A DNA stretch of 64,000 nt from Thinopyrum elongatum. Its lineage: Eukaryota; Streptophyta; Magnoliopsida; Poales; Poaceae. The stretch is from NCBI GenBank assembly GCA_011799875.1, contig CM022301.1, positions 209,209,888-209,273,887 of the forward strand, given 5' to 3'. Made by a program: the position numbers and the translations under genes. Position 1 is the stretch's first letter. Each line of letters opens with the position of its first letter. The notes under the pieces were generated by a model. The model was not told the origin of the DNA. It made no database searches and saw nothing but the letters and a program-made list of their open reading frames with translations. Shown in pieces: positions 23,079-33,512 of this stretch.

Positions 23079-24562
23079 TGCTAACCTTATAGAGCATGAA
23101 GAGAAAAGATTATTAAAAACTCTGAGGAAGCACCGACCTGCTATTGGATATACTCTTGATGATCTTAAGGGCATTAGTCCCACTCTCTGTCAACACATGA
23201 TTAATATGGAACCTAATGCTAAACCCGTTGTTGATCATCAACAACGATTAAATCCTAAGATGAAGGAAGTGGTAAGAACTAAAATATTAAAGCTTCTGGA
23301 AGTAGATATAATTTATCCTATAGCTTATAGTAGATGGCTAAGTCCTGTTCATTGTGTTCCTAAGAAAGGAGGTATTACTGTTGTTCCTAATGATAAAAAT
23401 GAACTTATCCCACAAAGATATGTGACTGGCTATAGAATGGTAATTGATTTCAGAAAATTAAATAAAGCCACTAGAAAAGATCATTACCCTTTGCCTTTCA
23501 TTGATCAAATGTTAGAAAGATTATCTAAGCACACACACTTTTGCTTTCTTGACGGATATTCTGGTTTCTTTCAAATACCTGTATCACAACCTGATCAAGA
23601 GAAAAGCACCTTTACTTGTCCTTTTGGAACTTATATATGCTTATAGACGTGTGCCTTTTGGTTTATGCAATGCACCTGCTACCTTTCAAAGATGTATGAC
23701 TGCTATATTCTCTGACCTTTGTGAAAAGATTGTTGAGGTTTTCATGAATGATTTCTCCATTTACAGAACTTCTTTTGATGATTGCTTAAGCAACCTTGAC
23801 TGAGTTTTGCAGAGATGTGAACAAACTAATTTTGTCTTGAATTGGAAGAAGTGCCACTTTATGGTGAAGGAAGGTATTGTCTTGGGGCATAAAATTTCTG
23901 AGCGAGGTATTGAGGTGGATAAAGCTAAAGTTTATGCAATTGAGAAAATGCCATTTCCTAAAGATATTAAAGGTATTCGAAGTTTCCTTGGTCATGCTGG
24001 TTTCTATAGGGGGTTTATTAAAGACTTATCTAAAATCTCTAGGCCTCTTACTAATATCTTGCAAAAGGATGTTCCATTTGTTTTTTATGATGATTGTGTA
24101 GAAGCCTTTGAAACACTTAAGAAAGCCTTAACTTCTGCACCTATTATTCAACCACCTGATTGGAACTTGCCTTTTGAAATTATGTGTGATGCTAGTGATT
24201 ATGATGTTGGTGCTGTTCTAGGACAAAGAGTTGATAAGAAATTAAATGTTATCCATTATGCTAGTAAAACTCTAGACAGTGCCCAAAGAAATTATGCTAC
24301 TATTGAAAAAGAATTTTTAGCTGTTTTGTTTGCTTGTGATAAATTCAGATCTTACATAGTTGATTCTAAAATAACTGTTCACACTGATCATACTGCTATT
24401 AAATATCTTATGGAAAAGAAAGATGCTAAACCTAGACTCATTAGGTGGGTTCCTTTGCTACAAGAATTTGACTTGCATATCACTGATAGGAAGGGAGCTG
24501 AGAATCCTGTTATTGATAACTTGTCTATGTTAGAAAATATTCTTGAGAACCCAAGCCTATGA
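23060..24562 (+). pseudogene. Reverse transcriptase and RNase H of element D
   Basis: Reverse-transcriptase blocks in order are SRWLSPVHCVPKKGG (about 23330), YRMVIDFRKLN (about 23430), FLDGYSGFFQIP (about 23545), PFGLCNAPATFQ (about 23660) and the catalytic box. That box reads FMNDFSIY (23741-23764) instead of FMDDFS-type, so one catalytic aspartate is lost by GAT to AAT at 23747. A frameshift at about 23640 and a TGA at about 23801 break the frame. RNase H follows with [12 protein letters not shown] (about 24187) and [11 protein letters not shown] (about 24377). It would have synthesised the DNA copy of the element. Confidence 0.8.
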
Positions 24563-24908
24563 AAATGCCAAACTATTCAAAGAAAAAGTTAAAAGATGGC
24601 ATGACAAGAGAATGTAAAAGCGGGAATTCATAGTGGGTGAATATGTTCTATTGTACAATTCTCATTTTAGATTTTTTGCAGGAAAACTTCTCTCCAAGTG
24701 GGAAGGACCATATATCATTGAAGAAGTTTATCGTTCTGGAGCTATTAAGACCAATAACGTCGAAGGCACTAATCCGAAGGTGGTCAATGGACAAAGAATT
24801 AAGCACTATATTTCAGGTACCACTATTAATGTTCAAACTAATATTATTCAAATCATGACACCGGAGGAATACATAAAAGAGACCTTCCAGAACACTCCAG
24901 AACCCTGA
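24563..24908 (+). pseudogene. Integrase C-terminal remnant of element D
   Basis: Directly after the RNase H/linker the frame jumps to [19 protein letters not shown], the end of the usual integrase core, a TAA at about 24615, then VLLYNSHFRFFAGKL and VNGQRIKHYISG. These are the C-terminal blocks of Athila integrases. The zinc-binding HHCC domain and the whole DDE core are absent, so about 350-400 codons are deleted at about 24553. The enzyme cannot have been functional. Confidence 0.75.
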
Positions 24909-25245
24909 AAAGGAAGAGGTACGTGATACTGTAAGTAAACCAACTCCAAAAATTCCATAAAAATATTTTTTGTCAGTTTTGGATTATTAGAAAAAGATAA
25001 AAAAAATAAGAAACAAGCGGGAAGGCAACCCAGGTGCCCACTAGGCACCAGTGCGTGCCTGTCCCACCAGGCGCTCCCTGGTGGGTAGTGGGCCACTCGG
25101 GCACCTTCCCGACTCCATTTTCCTGTAGTATAATTGTTTCCTAAGATAAAATTTCTTTTTATACTCCCCCGGACGTATTGACCACCGCATCGCGGAGAAA
25201 TTCTCAGTTCTTGTTTCGTGCTATTTTTCTGGCAGATCTGAAAAT
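24905..25245 (+). promoter_or_regulatory. Internal U3-like region of element D
   Basis: A GC-rich inverted repeat (about 25020-25105, containing CCAGGTGCCCACTAGGCACC) resembles the one in the element's own LTRs (about 19915-19960, 27455-27515). It is preceded by an A/T stretch (CTCCAAAA…GGATTATTAGAAAAA) that parallels the LTR segment before its inverted repeat. Downstream is TTTCTGGCAG, an acceptor-like site ten bases before the ATG of the next ORF. It could be a second promoter with a spliced leader; this is inference. Confidence 0.4.
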
Positions 25246-25659
25246 ATGTCTTCTCAAGATTCGGAGGGAGAGAGCTATGTCGCCGACTATATCACAAACC
25301 CAAAGGTTTATGGGGATGTGGATCATTACTGTTGGACCATGGATGAGGAGGAAGACATCGACATGGAGGAAACAAGGGATGACAGCTCTGTAGAAGATGT
25401 AGATCAACTACCTCGACCTGCAGATATGCACGTGGAATTCAAGAAGTCAAGCCTCCCGAAAGGATCAAGCAAATCTAAGGTTCAATTTATCATGTCCCTT
25501 TTTCTACAGGAAAGCAAGGCGGCATTATGCAAAATGATATTGAAGCTTGAGCAAGAAAATGATGACATGAGGGGGGGAAATTTTATCCTCAAGCATAAGC
25601 TGGAGAACAAGAATGCTACTTCCTCAACACCATCATCATCACAAAAGAAGGAGACCTAA
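25246..25659 (+). CDS. Small acidic ORF of unknown function, element D
   Basis: 137 codons starting MSSQDSEGESYVADY. The N-terminal 60 residues are acidic (DEEEDIDMEE), the middle is Ser/Lys-rich, and a short Leu/Lys/Glu stretch (ALCKMILKLEQEND) could be a coiled coil. No transmembrane helix is visible. It occupies the place where Athila elements carry an extra, sometimes envelope-like, ORF, downstream of pol and a U3-like region. I do not recognise a domain. It may be the N-terminal remnant of a longer protein. Confidence 0.4.
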   Translation: MSSQDSEGESYVADYITNPKVYGDVDHYCWTMDEEEDIDMEETRDDSSVEDVDQLPRPADMHVEFKKSSLPKGSSKSKVQFIMSLFLQESKAALCKMILKLEQENDDMRGGNFILKHKLENKNATSSTPSSSQKKET

Positions 25660-25694
25660 GCACGCGGGTATGGGCACTCCCCTTGGCTTGTGCC

Positions 25695-25706
25695 AAGCTT
25701 GGGGGA
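25695..25706 (+). other. Internal polypurine-tract copy, element D
   Basis: AAGCTTGGGGGA, identical to the first 12 bases of AAGCTTGGGGGAGT at the 3' LTR, lies 36 bp after the ORF stop. Confidence 0.5.
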
Positions 25707-27180
25707 CATGCCCCAGCATCGTATCACCATCACTTTTATTACTTTCACCAGTTTTTAGTTCGATCCTTAGTTATTTCGTGATTTAGTTGAATAAAAGTCT
25801 AGTATGATCTATTTTCGAGTGCTAGTTTTGTGATCTATATATGTAATCGAGTGAGAGTTATATGATAAAGTTTAGTTTGAATTTTTGCTTCTTTACCTTT
25901 CTTGTTTCAATCAAAATAAAGAAAATAATGAAAAATATCATATGCTAATCTTATGGTAAGTAATGACATCACATAAGGAAAAGTATAAGTGGTAAAATTT
26001 ATTGAAAGTTAACAAACATAGCATTGGTCAATGATGCAATTCATGAAAGAATTAATAAGGGAAGAGAAGATTCACATGCAAACATACTATCTTGGACATC
26101 TTTTATGATTGTGAGCCCCCATTTTATGCCAAATTGTTGAGTTGGACAAGGAAGATAATGTAATGATTTATGTTTGTTCATATTCACATAGAAGTTATAT
26201 TGTCATAGATCCTCCAACATGTGGTGCTTGCTCAATATTTTTGCTAGCCAAAAATCCACACTAAGTAGAGATACTACTTGTGCATCCAAAACCCTTAAAC
26301 CCAAATCCATGTTTTGAGATTCCACCATACCTACCTATGGATTGAGTAAGATTTTTCAAGTAAGTTGTCATCGGTGCATAAGGCAATAAAAATTGCTTCT
26401 GAATGTGTTTGATCTTTTAGTGTAAGGGAAAAATAAGCATTGTACGAACTTGTGATGGCAAAGTAATAAAAGCAACAGACTGCATAATAAAGGTTGCTAT
26501 CATAGGGGGCAATATAACATGATGTTCTTTTGCATTAAGAGATTGTGCATACAAAACCAAAAAGCGCATGACAACCTCTGCTTCCCTCTGCGAAGGGCCT
26601 ATATTTTACTTTTATGTATTTACTCTTTATGCAAGAGTCAAAGTATTCTCCTCTATTCCTTTTTATTTTCTCTTTTGCAAGCATCATGTGGTGGGGAAAG
26701 ATCTAGGCACATATATCTAGTTGGATATGAGTAATCATGAGTTAATATTGTTGACATCACCCTTGAGGTGAATAAGTTGGGAGACGAAACTATAAGCCCC
26801 TATCTTTCTATCTGTCCGGTTGAGACTTTTTGATCCATATATATGTTGTGAGTGTTAGCAATCATAAAAGATTAAATGATGGTTGAGTATGTGGACTTGC
26901 CAAAAGGCTCTGATACGAGACCCTTCCTGAAAATATGATGAATTGTAATTGCAAAGTTGACTGAGAACATAGTTTGTTAGTTTTCAAGAAAGTTTATGCT
27001 CTATACTTCGATGTTGTGATGAATTTTTACTTGCTCATGAGAAGTTTTATGATAAATTTTATTGCTGTTATAATAATAAGCATGATGCTACTATGTTCGT
27101 ATTTTTTTATCGACACCTCTCTCTCTAAACATGTGGACACGATTTTTGATATCGGCTTTCGCTTGAGGACAAGCGAGGTC
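25707..27180 (+). other. Non-coding 3' internal region of element D
   Basis: No gene is seen. It has an AATAAA at about 25788 soon after the ORF and a block at 26574-26640 (core TTCCCTCTGCGAAGGGCCTA) that is also present in element E at 30844-30906. The 3' end is AT-rich up to the polypurine tract. Confidence 0.55.
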
Positions 27181-27195
27181 TAAGCTTGGGGGAGT
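27181..27195 (+). other. Polypurine tract of element D
   Basis: TAAGCTTGGGGGAGT immediately before the 3' LTR at 27196. Confidence 0.8.
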
Positions 27196-28679
27196 TGATA
27201 CGTCCATTTTGCATCATGTTTTCCTATTGTTATTTATATATTTTTATGCAATATAATACTTTGTGGAGTAATTCTAAAGCCTTTTCTCTCATAATATGCA
27301 AGGTTTACACAAAGAGGGAGAATACCGGCAGCTGGAATTCTGGACCTAAAAAAAGCTATGTCAGAGATACCTATTCTGCACATCTCCAAATGAGCTGAAA
27401 TTTTATGAAGAATTATTTTGGAATATATAAAAAATATTGGAGAAAAGAAATACTGGAGGGGGCCACCAAGGTGCCCACTAGTGGGCGGTGGGCTACCTGG
27501 CCCACCTCCGGTGCCCATCTTCTGGTACATAAGGTCTTTTGACCTAGAAAAAATAAGGAGAGGACTTTCGGGATGGAGCACCGTTGTCTCGAGGCGGAAC
27601 TTAGGCAGGAGCACTTTTGCCCTCCGGCGGAGCAATTCCGCCGGGGGAACTTCCCTCCGGGAGGGGGAAATCGAAGCCATCGCCATGACCAACAACCCTC
27701 TCATCTTTGGGAGGCCAATCTTCATCAACATCTTCAACAACACCATCTCATCTCAAACCCTAGTTCATCTTTTGTCTTCAATCTTTGTATCAAAACCTGA
27801 GATTGGTACCTGTGGGTGACTAGTAGTGTTGATTACATCTTGTAGTTGATGCTAGCCGGTTTATTTGGTGGAAGATTATATGTTCAGATCCATTATCATA
27901 TTTATTACTCCTCTGATCTTGAGCATGAATATGTTGTCTGAGTAGTTACTTTTGTTCTTGAGGACACAGGAGAAGTCATGTTGCAAGTAATCATGTGAAT
28001 TTGATATTTTGTTCGATATTTTGATGATATGTATGTTGTGATTCCCTTAGTGGTGTTATGTGAACGTCGACTACATGAAACTTCACCATCTTTAGGCCTA
28101 AGGGAATGCATTGTGGAGTAGTTATTGGATGATGGGTTGCTAGAGTGAAGAAGCTTAGACACTAGTTTATGCGCTCTTCCGTAAGGTGCTGATTTGGATC
28201 CATATATTTAATGCTATGGTTAGATTTTATCTTAATTCTTCTTTCGTAGTTGCGGATGCTTGCGAGGGGGGTTAATCATAAGTGGGAGGCTTGTTCAAGT
28301 AAGAACAGCACCCAAGCACCGGTCCACCCACATATCAAATTATCAAAGTAGCGAACTCGAATCAAACCAACATGATGAAAGTAACTAGATGAAATTCCCG
28401 TGTGTCCTTGAGAATGTTTTACTTATTGTCAGAGACCATTCCGGCCTATCCTTTGCTACAAAAAGGATTGGGCTACCTTGCTGCACTTATTGTTACTATT
28501 GTTACTCATTATTTGTTACAAATTATCTTGCTATCAAACTACCTGTTACCCACAATTTCAGTGCTTGTAGAAATTACCTTGCTGAAAACCGCTTGTCATT
28601 TCCTTCTGCTCCTCGTTGGGTTCGACACTCTTACTTATCGGAAGGACTATGATTGATCCCCTATACTTATGGGTCATCA
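27196..28679 (+). repeat. 3' LTR of element D (1484 bp)
   Basis: TGATACGTCC…GGGTCATCA, nearly identical to the 5' LTR with scattered substitutions and small indels. The GC-rich inverted repeat at 27455-27515 is longer than in the 5' LTR (GGTGCCCACTAGTGGGC form). Confidence 0.9.
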
Positions 28680-28684
28680 CCGTC
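28680..28684. repeat. Target-site duplication (right) of element D
   Basis: CCGTC, matching 19645-19649. Confidence 0.9.
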
Positions 28685-28972
28685 GAATACATGGTTGTGG
28701 CTGCTGACGAACCTGGGCTGGGCGAATGTGACGAACAACAGGACCTCGTCACGTCGGCTGCGCGCAGGACCTTCCATCAAGGCCTCCATCTGCTCGATGC
28801 TCACGAACAACACGGCGCAGCTCGGCGGCGTGGCACACCACCTGGGTACATGAGGCTGACGCGCACACCGTGGTGACCGAGCTCTCAGGCGGCCGCGCGC
28901 ACCAGGCCAAGCAACACCCCGAAAGTTGGCGGCCATGATGCAGTCGAGAGTGCCTTGGTCAGTGTAAGTGAT
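28685..28972. other. Flanking sequence between elements D and E
   Basis: 288 bp of GC-rich sequence that continues from 19649 once D is removed. It may be a decayed gene fragment, but no conserved domain is recognised on either strand. Confidence 0.4.
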
Positions 28973-30374
28973 TGATAACCCACAAGTATAGGGGATCGCA
29001 ATAGTTTTTTAGGGTAGAGTATTCAACCCAAATTTATTGATTCAACACAAGGGGAGCCAAAGAATATTCTCGAGTATTAGCAGCTGAGTTGTCAATTCAA
29101 CCACACCTGAAAGACTTAATATCTGCAGCAAAATATTTAGTAGCAAAGTAGTATGGAAGTAACGGTAACGATGACAAAAGTAACAGTAGCAGTTTTATAG
29201 CAATAGTAACAGTGGTAATGGCAAAGTAACGTAGAAAAGATCAATATGTGAAAAGCTCATAGGCAATGGATCAATGATGGATAATTATGTCGGATGACAT
29301 TCATCATGCAACAGTTATAACCTAGGGTGACACAGAACTAGCTCCAATTCATCAATATAATGTAGGCATGTATTCCGAATATAGTCATATGTGCTTATGG
29401 AAAAGAACTTGCATGATATCTTTTGTCCTACCCTCCCGTGGCAGCAGGGTCCTAATGGAAACTAAGGGATATTAAGGCCTCCTTTTAATAGAGAACCGGA
29501 CCAAAGCATTAGCACTTAGTGAATACATGAACTCCTCAAACTACGGTAATCTCCGGAAAGAATCCCAATTATTGTCACCTTGGGGTATGCGGATCATAAC
29601 ATGTAATAGGTGTCTACAACTTGCAAGATAGGATCAAGAACACAAATATATTCATGAAAACATAATAGGTTCAGATCTGAAATCATGGCACTCGGGCCCT
29701 AGTGACAAGCATTAAGCATAGCAAAGTCATAGCAACATCAATCTCAGAACATAGTGGATACTAGGGATCAAACCCTAACAAAACTAACTCGATTACATGA
29801 TAAATCTCATCCAACCCATCACCGTCCAGCAAGCCTACGATGGAATTACTCACGCACAGCGGTGAGCATCATGAAATTGGTGATGGAGGAAGGTTGGTGA
29901 TGATGACGGCGACGAATCCCCCTCTCCGGAGCCCCGAAAGGACTCCAGGTTTTCCCTCCCGATGAAGAACAGGAGGTGACGGCGGCTCTGTATCGTAAAG
30001 CGCGATGAATCCTTCTCCCCGATTTGTTTCTCCCCGAACGTGAATATATAGAGTTGGAGTTAGGGTTGGAGGAGGTCTAGGGGACCCACAAGGCAGGGGG
30101 GCGCGCCCAGGGGGTAGGGCGCGCCCTCCACCCTTGTGGTCAGCTGGTGGGTCCCCTCTGGTTGATTCTTTCGCCAGTATTTTTTATTTATTCCAAAAAT
30201 ATTCTCAGTAAATTTTCAGGTCATTCCGAGAACTTTTATTTCTGCACAAAAATAACACCAAGGCAATTCTGCTGAAAACAACGTCAGTTCGGGTTAGTTC
30301 CATTCAAATCATGCAAATTAGAGTCCAAAACAACGGCAAAAGAGTTTGGAAAAGTAGATACGATGGAGTTATCA
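28973..30374 (-). repeat. 3' LTR of element E (1402 bp)
   Basis: Plus-strand reading TGATAACCCACAAG…GGAGTTATCA; minus-sense start TGATAACTCC. It matches 37130-38532 with few differences. A GC-rich inverted repeat with arms about 30 bp long spans 30079-30158. Confidence 0.9.
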
Positions 30375-30389
30375 ACTCCCCCAAGCTTA
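30375..30389 (-). other. Polypurine tract of element E
   Basis: Minus-strand TAAGCTTGGGGGAGT abutting the 3' LTR. Confidence 0.8.
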
Positions 30390-32454
30390 ACCCATTGCTT
30401 GTCCTCAAGCAATTCAGTTGACAAACTGAAAGTGATAAAGAAAAAACTTTTACAAACTCTGTTTGATCTTGTTGTTGCAAATATGTATAGCCAGCATTCA
30501 GGTTTTCAGCAAAGATTATAAACTAACCATATTCACAATAACATTTAGGTCTCACATTTACTCATATCAATTGCATAATCAACTAGCGAGCAATAATAAT
30601 AAATCTCGGATGACAACACTTTTTCAAAACAATCATGATATGATATAACAAAATGGTATCTCGCTGGCCCTTTCTGAGACCGCAAAACATAAATGCAGAG
30701 CACCCCTGAAGATCAAGGACTGACTAGACATTGTAATTCATGGTAAAAGAGATCCAGTCATAGTCATACTCAATATCAATTAATAATAATGCATACAAAT
30801 GACAGTGGTGCTCTCTAACTAGTGCTTTTTATAAGAGGATGATGACTCAATAATAAAAGTAAATAGATAGGCCCTTCGCAGAGGGAAGCAGGGATTTGCA
30901 GAGGTGCCAGAGCTCGAGCTTTTTGAAACAGAGATGAATATAATTTTGAGCGGTATGCTTTCATTGTCAACATAACAACCAAGAGATCTCGGTATCTTCC
31001 ATGCTAGATACATTATAGGCGGTTCCCAAACAGAATGGTAAAGTTTTTACCCCCCCCCCCACCAACAAGCACACTCCACGGCTGGTCCGAAACAACAGGT
31101 ACCGTCCATACCAACAACAGTCCTGGGGGAGTTTTGTGTGAAATTATATTTTGATTTGATTTGAGCATGGAACTGGGCATCCCGAACACCAGCCAGTTTC
31201 TCATGAATGACAAGTGAATCAACACTCATCGTGAGTATAACCCACCTAGCATGGAAGATACTGACAGCCCCCAGTCGCTACATGAGCGATTCGGGCATAC
31301 AAAACATATTATTATTTGAAGGTTTAGAATTTGGCACATGCAAATTTACTTGGAACGGCAGGTAAATACCGCATATAGGTAGGTATGGTGGACTCATATG
31401 GAACAACTTTGGGTTTATGGAAGTGGATGCACAAGCAGTATTCCCGCTTAGTACAAGGGAAGGCTAGCACAAGATTGAGGAGCGACCAACTAGAGAGTGA
31501 CAACAGTCATAAACAAGCATTGAGATTAACCAACATTGAGTGCAAGCATGAGCAGGATATAAATCACCATGAACATAAATATCATGGAGGCTATGTTGAT
31601 TTTGTTTCAACTACATGCGTGAACATGTGCCAAGTCAAGTCACTCGAATCATTCAAAGGAGGATACCATCCTATCATACTACATCACAACCATTTTAAAA
31701 GCATGTTGGCACACAAGGTAAACCATTATAAACTCCTAGCTAATTAAGCATGGCATGAGTAACTATAATCTCTAATTGTCATTGCAAACATGTTTCATTC
31801 ATAATGGCCTGAATCAAGAACGATGAACTAATCATATTTACAAAAACAAAATAGGTTGAGTTCATACCAGCTTTTCCTCATCTCAATCATTTCATCAAAT
31901 ATCGTCATTATTGCCTTTCACTTGCACGACCGAACAGTGTGGATAATAATAATAGTGCATGTGCATTGGACTAAGCTGGAATCTGCAAACATTTATTCAA
32001 AGGAGAAGACAAGGTAATATGGCTCTTCGTTAGATCAACAATAATGCATATGAGAGCCACTCAACATTTTCATCGTGGTCTTCTCCTCTCGACCCAAAGA
32101 AAGGAAAAAGAATTTCAAAGAAACACACTAAAATATTTTTGGAGTTTTTGTTTTTCTGAAGAAAGTAAAAACAAGAACGAGAAAAACTATTTACACGGGA
32201 AAGCTCCCAACAAACAAAAAGAAGAACAAGAAATATTTTTGGGTTTTCTTTTAATACTACAACTAAATAAACATGGAAAGGAAACTAAAAAGAAGCTACA
32301 ACTAATTTTTTGGATTTTCTCAAAGTTTTTCGAACACACAAGAAGAAAGCGAGAAAAAGAAATAAACTAACATGGATAATACAATGAAAAAGTATGAACA
32401 CCGACAACTGGAATGAGTGTGTGAACATGAATGTAATGTCGGTGAGAAATACGT
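30390..32454 (-). other. Non-coding 3' internal region of element E
   Basis: No gene is seen in 2 kb. A block at 30844-30906 (minus core TTCCCTCTGCGAAGGGCCTA) is shared with element D 26574-26640. A run of eleven or so C lies at about 31050. A lysine-rich plus-strand frame at 32044-32370 is antisense to the element and A-rich, so it is not credible. Confidence 0.55.
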
Positions 32455-32469
32455 ACTCCCCCAAGCTTA
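32455..32469 (-). other. Internal polypurine-tract copy, element E
   Basis: Minus-strand TAAGCTTGGGGGAGT, a 15-base exact copy of the tract at 30375-30389, lies 20 bp after the stop codon of the extra ORF. Confidence 0.65.
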
Positions 32470-32489
32470 GGCTTTTGTCCTAAGTTGGT

Positions 32490-33512
32490 CTACTGCCACG
32501 GCTGGCCCAGCGGATATCCAAAGTTGTAGTCGGGGTTGTACTGGGATGCGGCAGCTACTGCCTGAAGGGCTGCAGTGTGGAGGCGAGCGGCCTCCACCTC
32601 TCTCTCATACTCGTCTGCCTCCTCCCTAGTTATGAAGTATCTCCGTTTTTCCTGAAAGTTAAAGAAGGCAGAAGCAGGAAGCGTAATATGGACAGCATGC
32701 TGCCTGTCAAAGATTAGTTGGTACAGGAGAGACAATTCGTTCCTCTCAAGAAACTGATAGCGTACCATAGCATTATAATCAAGGAAAGCAGGTGGTAACT
32801 CAAGGTCATCCCCCCTTATGGGTACCCAGAGATAATTAGCTAAACGGGTGGCATAAATCCCACCAAAGAAATCTCCATCTTTAGCATTAAGATGTAACCT
32901 CCTCGCAATAATAGTCCCCAAGTTATCGTTTATCACCCGTTACCGCACACTTGAGGAGACAAAGATCCGAAGCACAAAGGTGGCTATGATCATGTTTACC
33001 ATTAATGCATCTACCTATAAAGAGAGCAAAATAATGTATGGCAGGAAAGTGAATGCTCCCTATGGTGGCTTGTGTGATATTTCTAGTTTCTCCCATAGTG
33101 ATCTAGCAAGGAAATCATTATATTCAGTTTTGCGAGGCTCACTATGAATGCCCCACTATGGAATTTTGCATGCATCATTAAAATCTTCTAGGTCCATGGT
33201 ATATGATTTATCATAAAGATCAAATAAAATAGTATGAGCATTGCGCTGGGATGTAAACTCAAATCTTCGCACGAATGAATCAGTGAGGTAGTAGTACTGC
33301 CGGCACTTATCTGACACGAAGTCCTCAAGATCAGCATTTTGTACGTACGCATCAAATTCCTCCTTGAAACCTGCATGAATCATGAATTGATCCAACGGCC
33401 ATTCGCAAGGCCGTACTTTAGCTTCCCTTGGTGGTTCAAGGTTCGGCTCACGTATCGCGAGCCTTGGGGCTTGCTTCCTTGAGGAACCACCTTGGTATAT
33501 CCTCCTAAACAT
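32490..33512 (-). pseudogene. Extra ORF of element E, ATHILA ORF-1-like, frameshifted
   Basis: It begins at ATG 33512 (MFRRIYQGGSSRK), open for 118 codons to 33156, and reopens at 32936 for 148 codons to 32490. Between them the homologous reading (TQATIGSIHFPAIHYFALFIG) runs in another frame, so at least two frameshifts are present. Visible features are a basic N terminus, an FDLYDKSYTMDLEDFN block, a hydrophobic FALFIG segment and NLGTIIARRL. This resembles the extra plant Athila/Tat retrotransposon protein known from several genomes, whose role is unknown. It has its own U3-like region upstream, so it may be expressed from a separate transcript. Confidence 0.5.

Larger units (their letters stand above)
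19650..28679 (+). mobile_element. Element D: full-length Athila-like gypsy retrotransposon (9030 bp)
   Basis: It is plus oriented and flanked by CCGTC on both sides. Order: 5' LTR 19650-21126, tRNA-Asp primer site 21138-21155, decayed gag, protease, reverse transcriptase and RNase H, an integrase remnant, an internal U3-like region, a small ORF, non-coding tail, polypurine tract 27181-27195 and 3' LTR 27196-28679. Coding is broken by several frameshifts and stops, and the integrase core is deleted. The LTR start TGATACGTCCATTTTGC recalls the Sabrina/WHAM group from memory only. Confidence 0.9.

Noticed and set aside
32044..32370. Lysine-rich plus-strand frame
   Set aside because: It is antisense to element E and arises from an A-rich tract.
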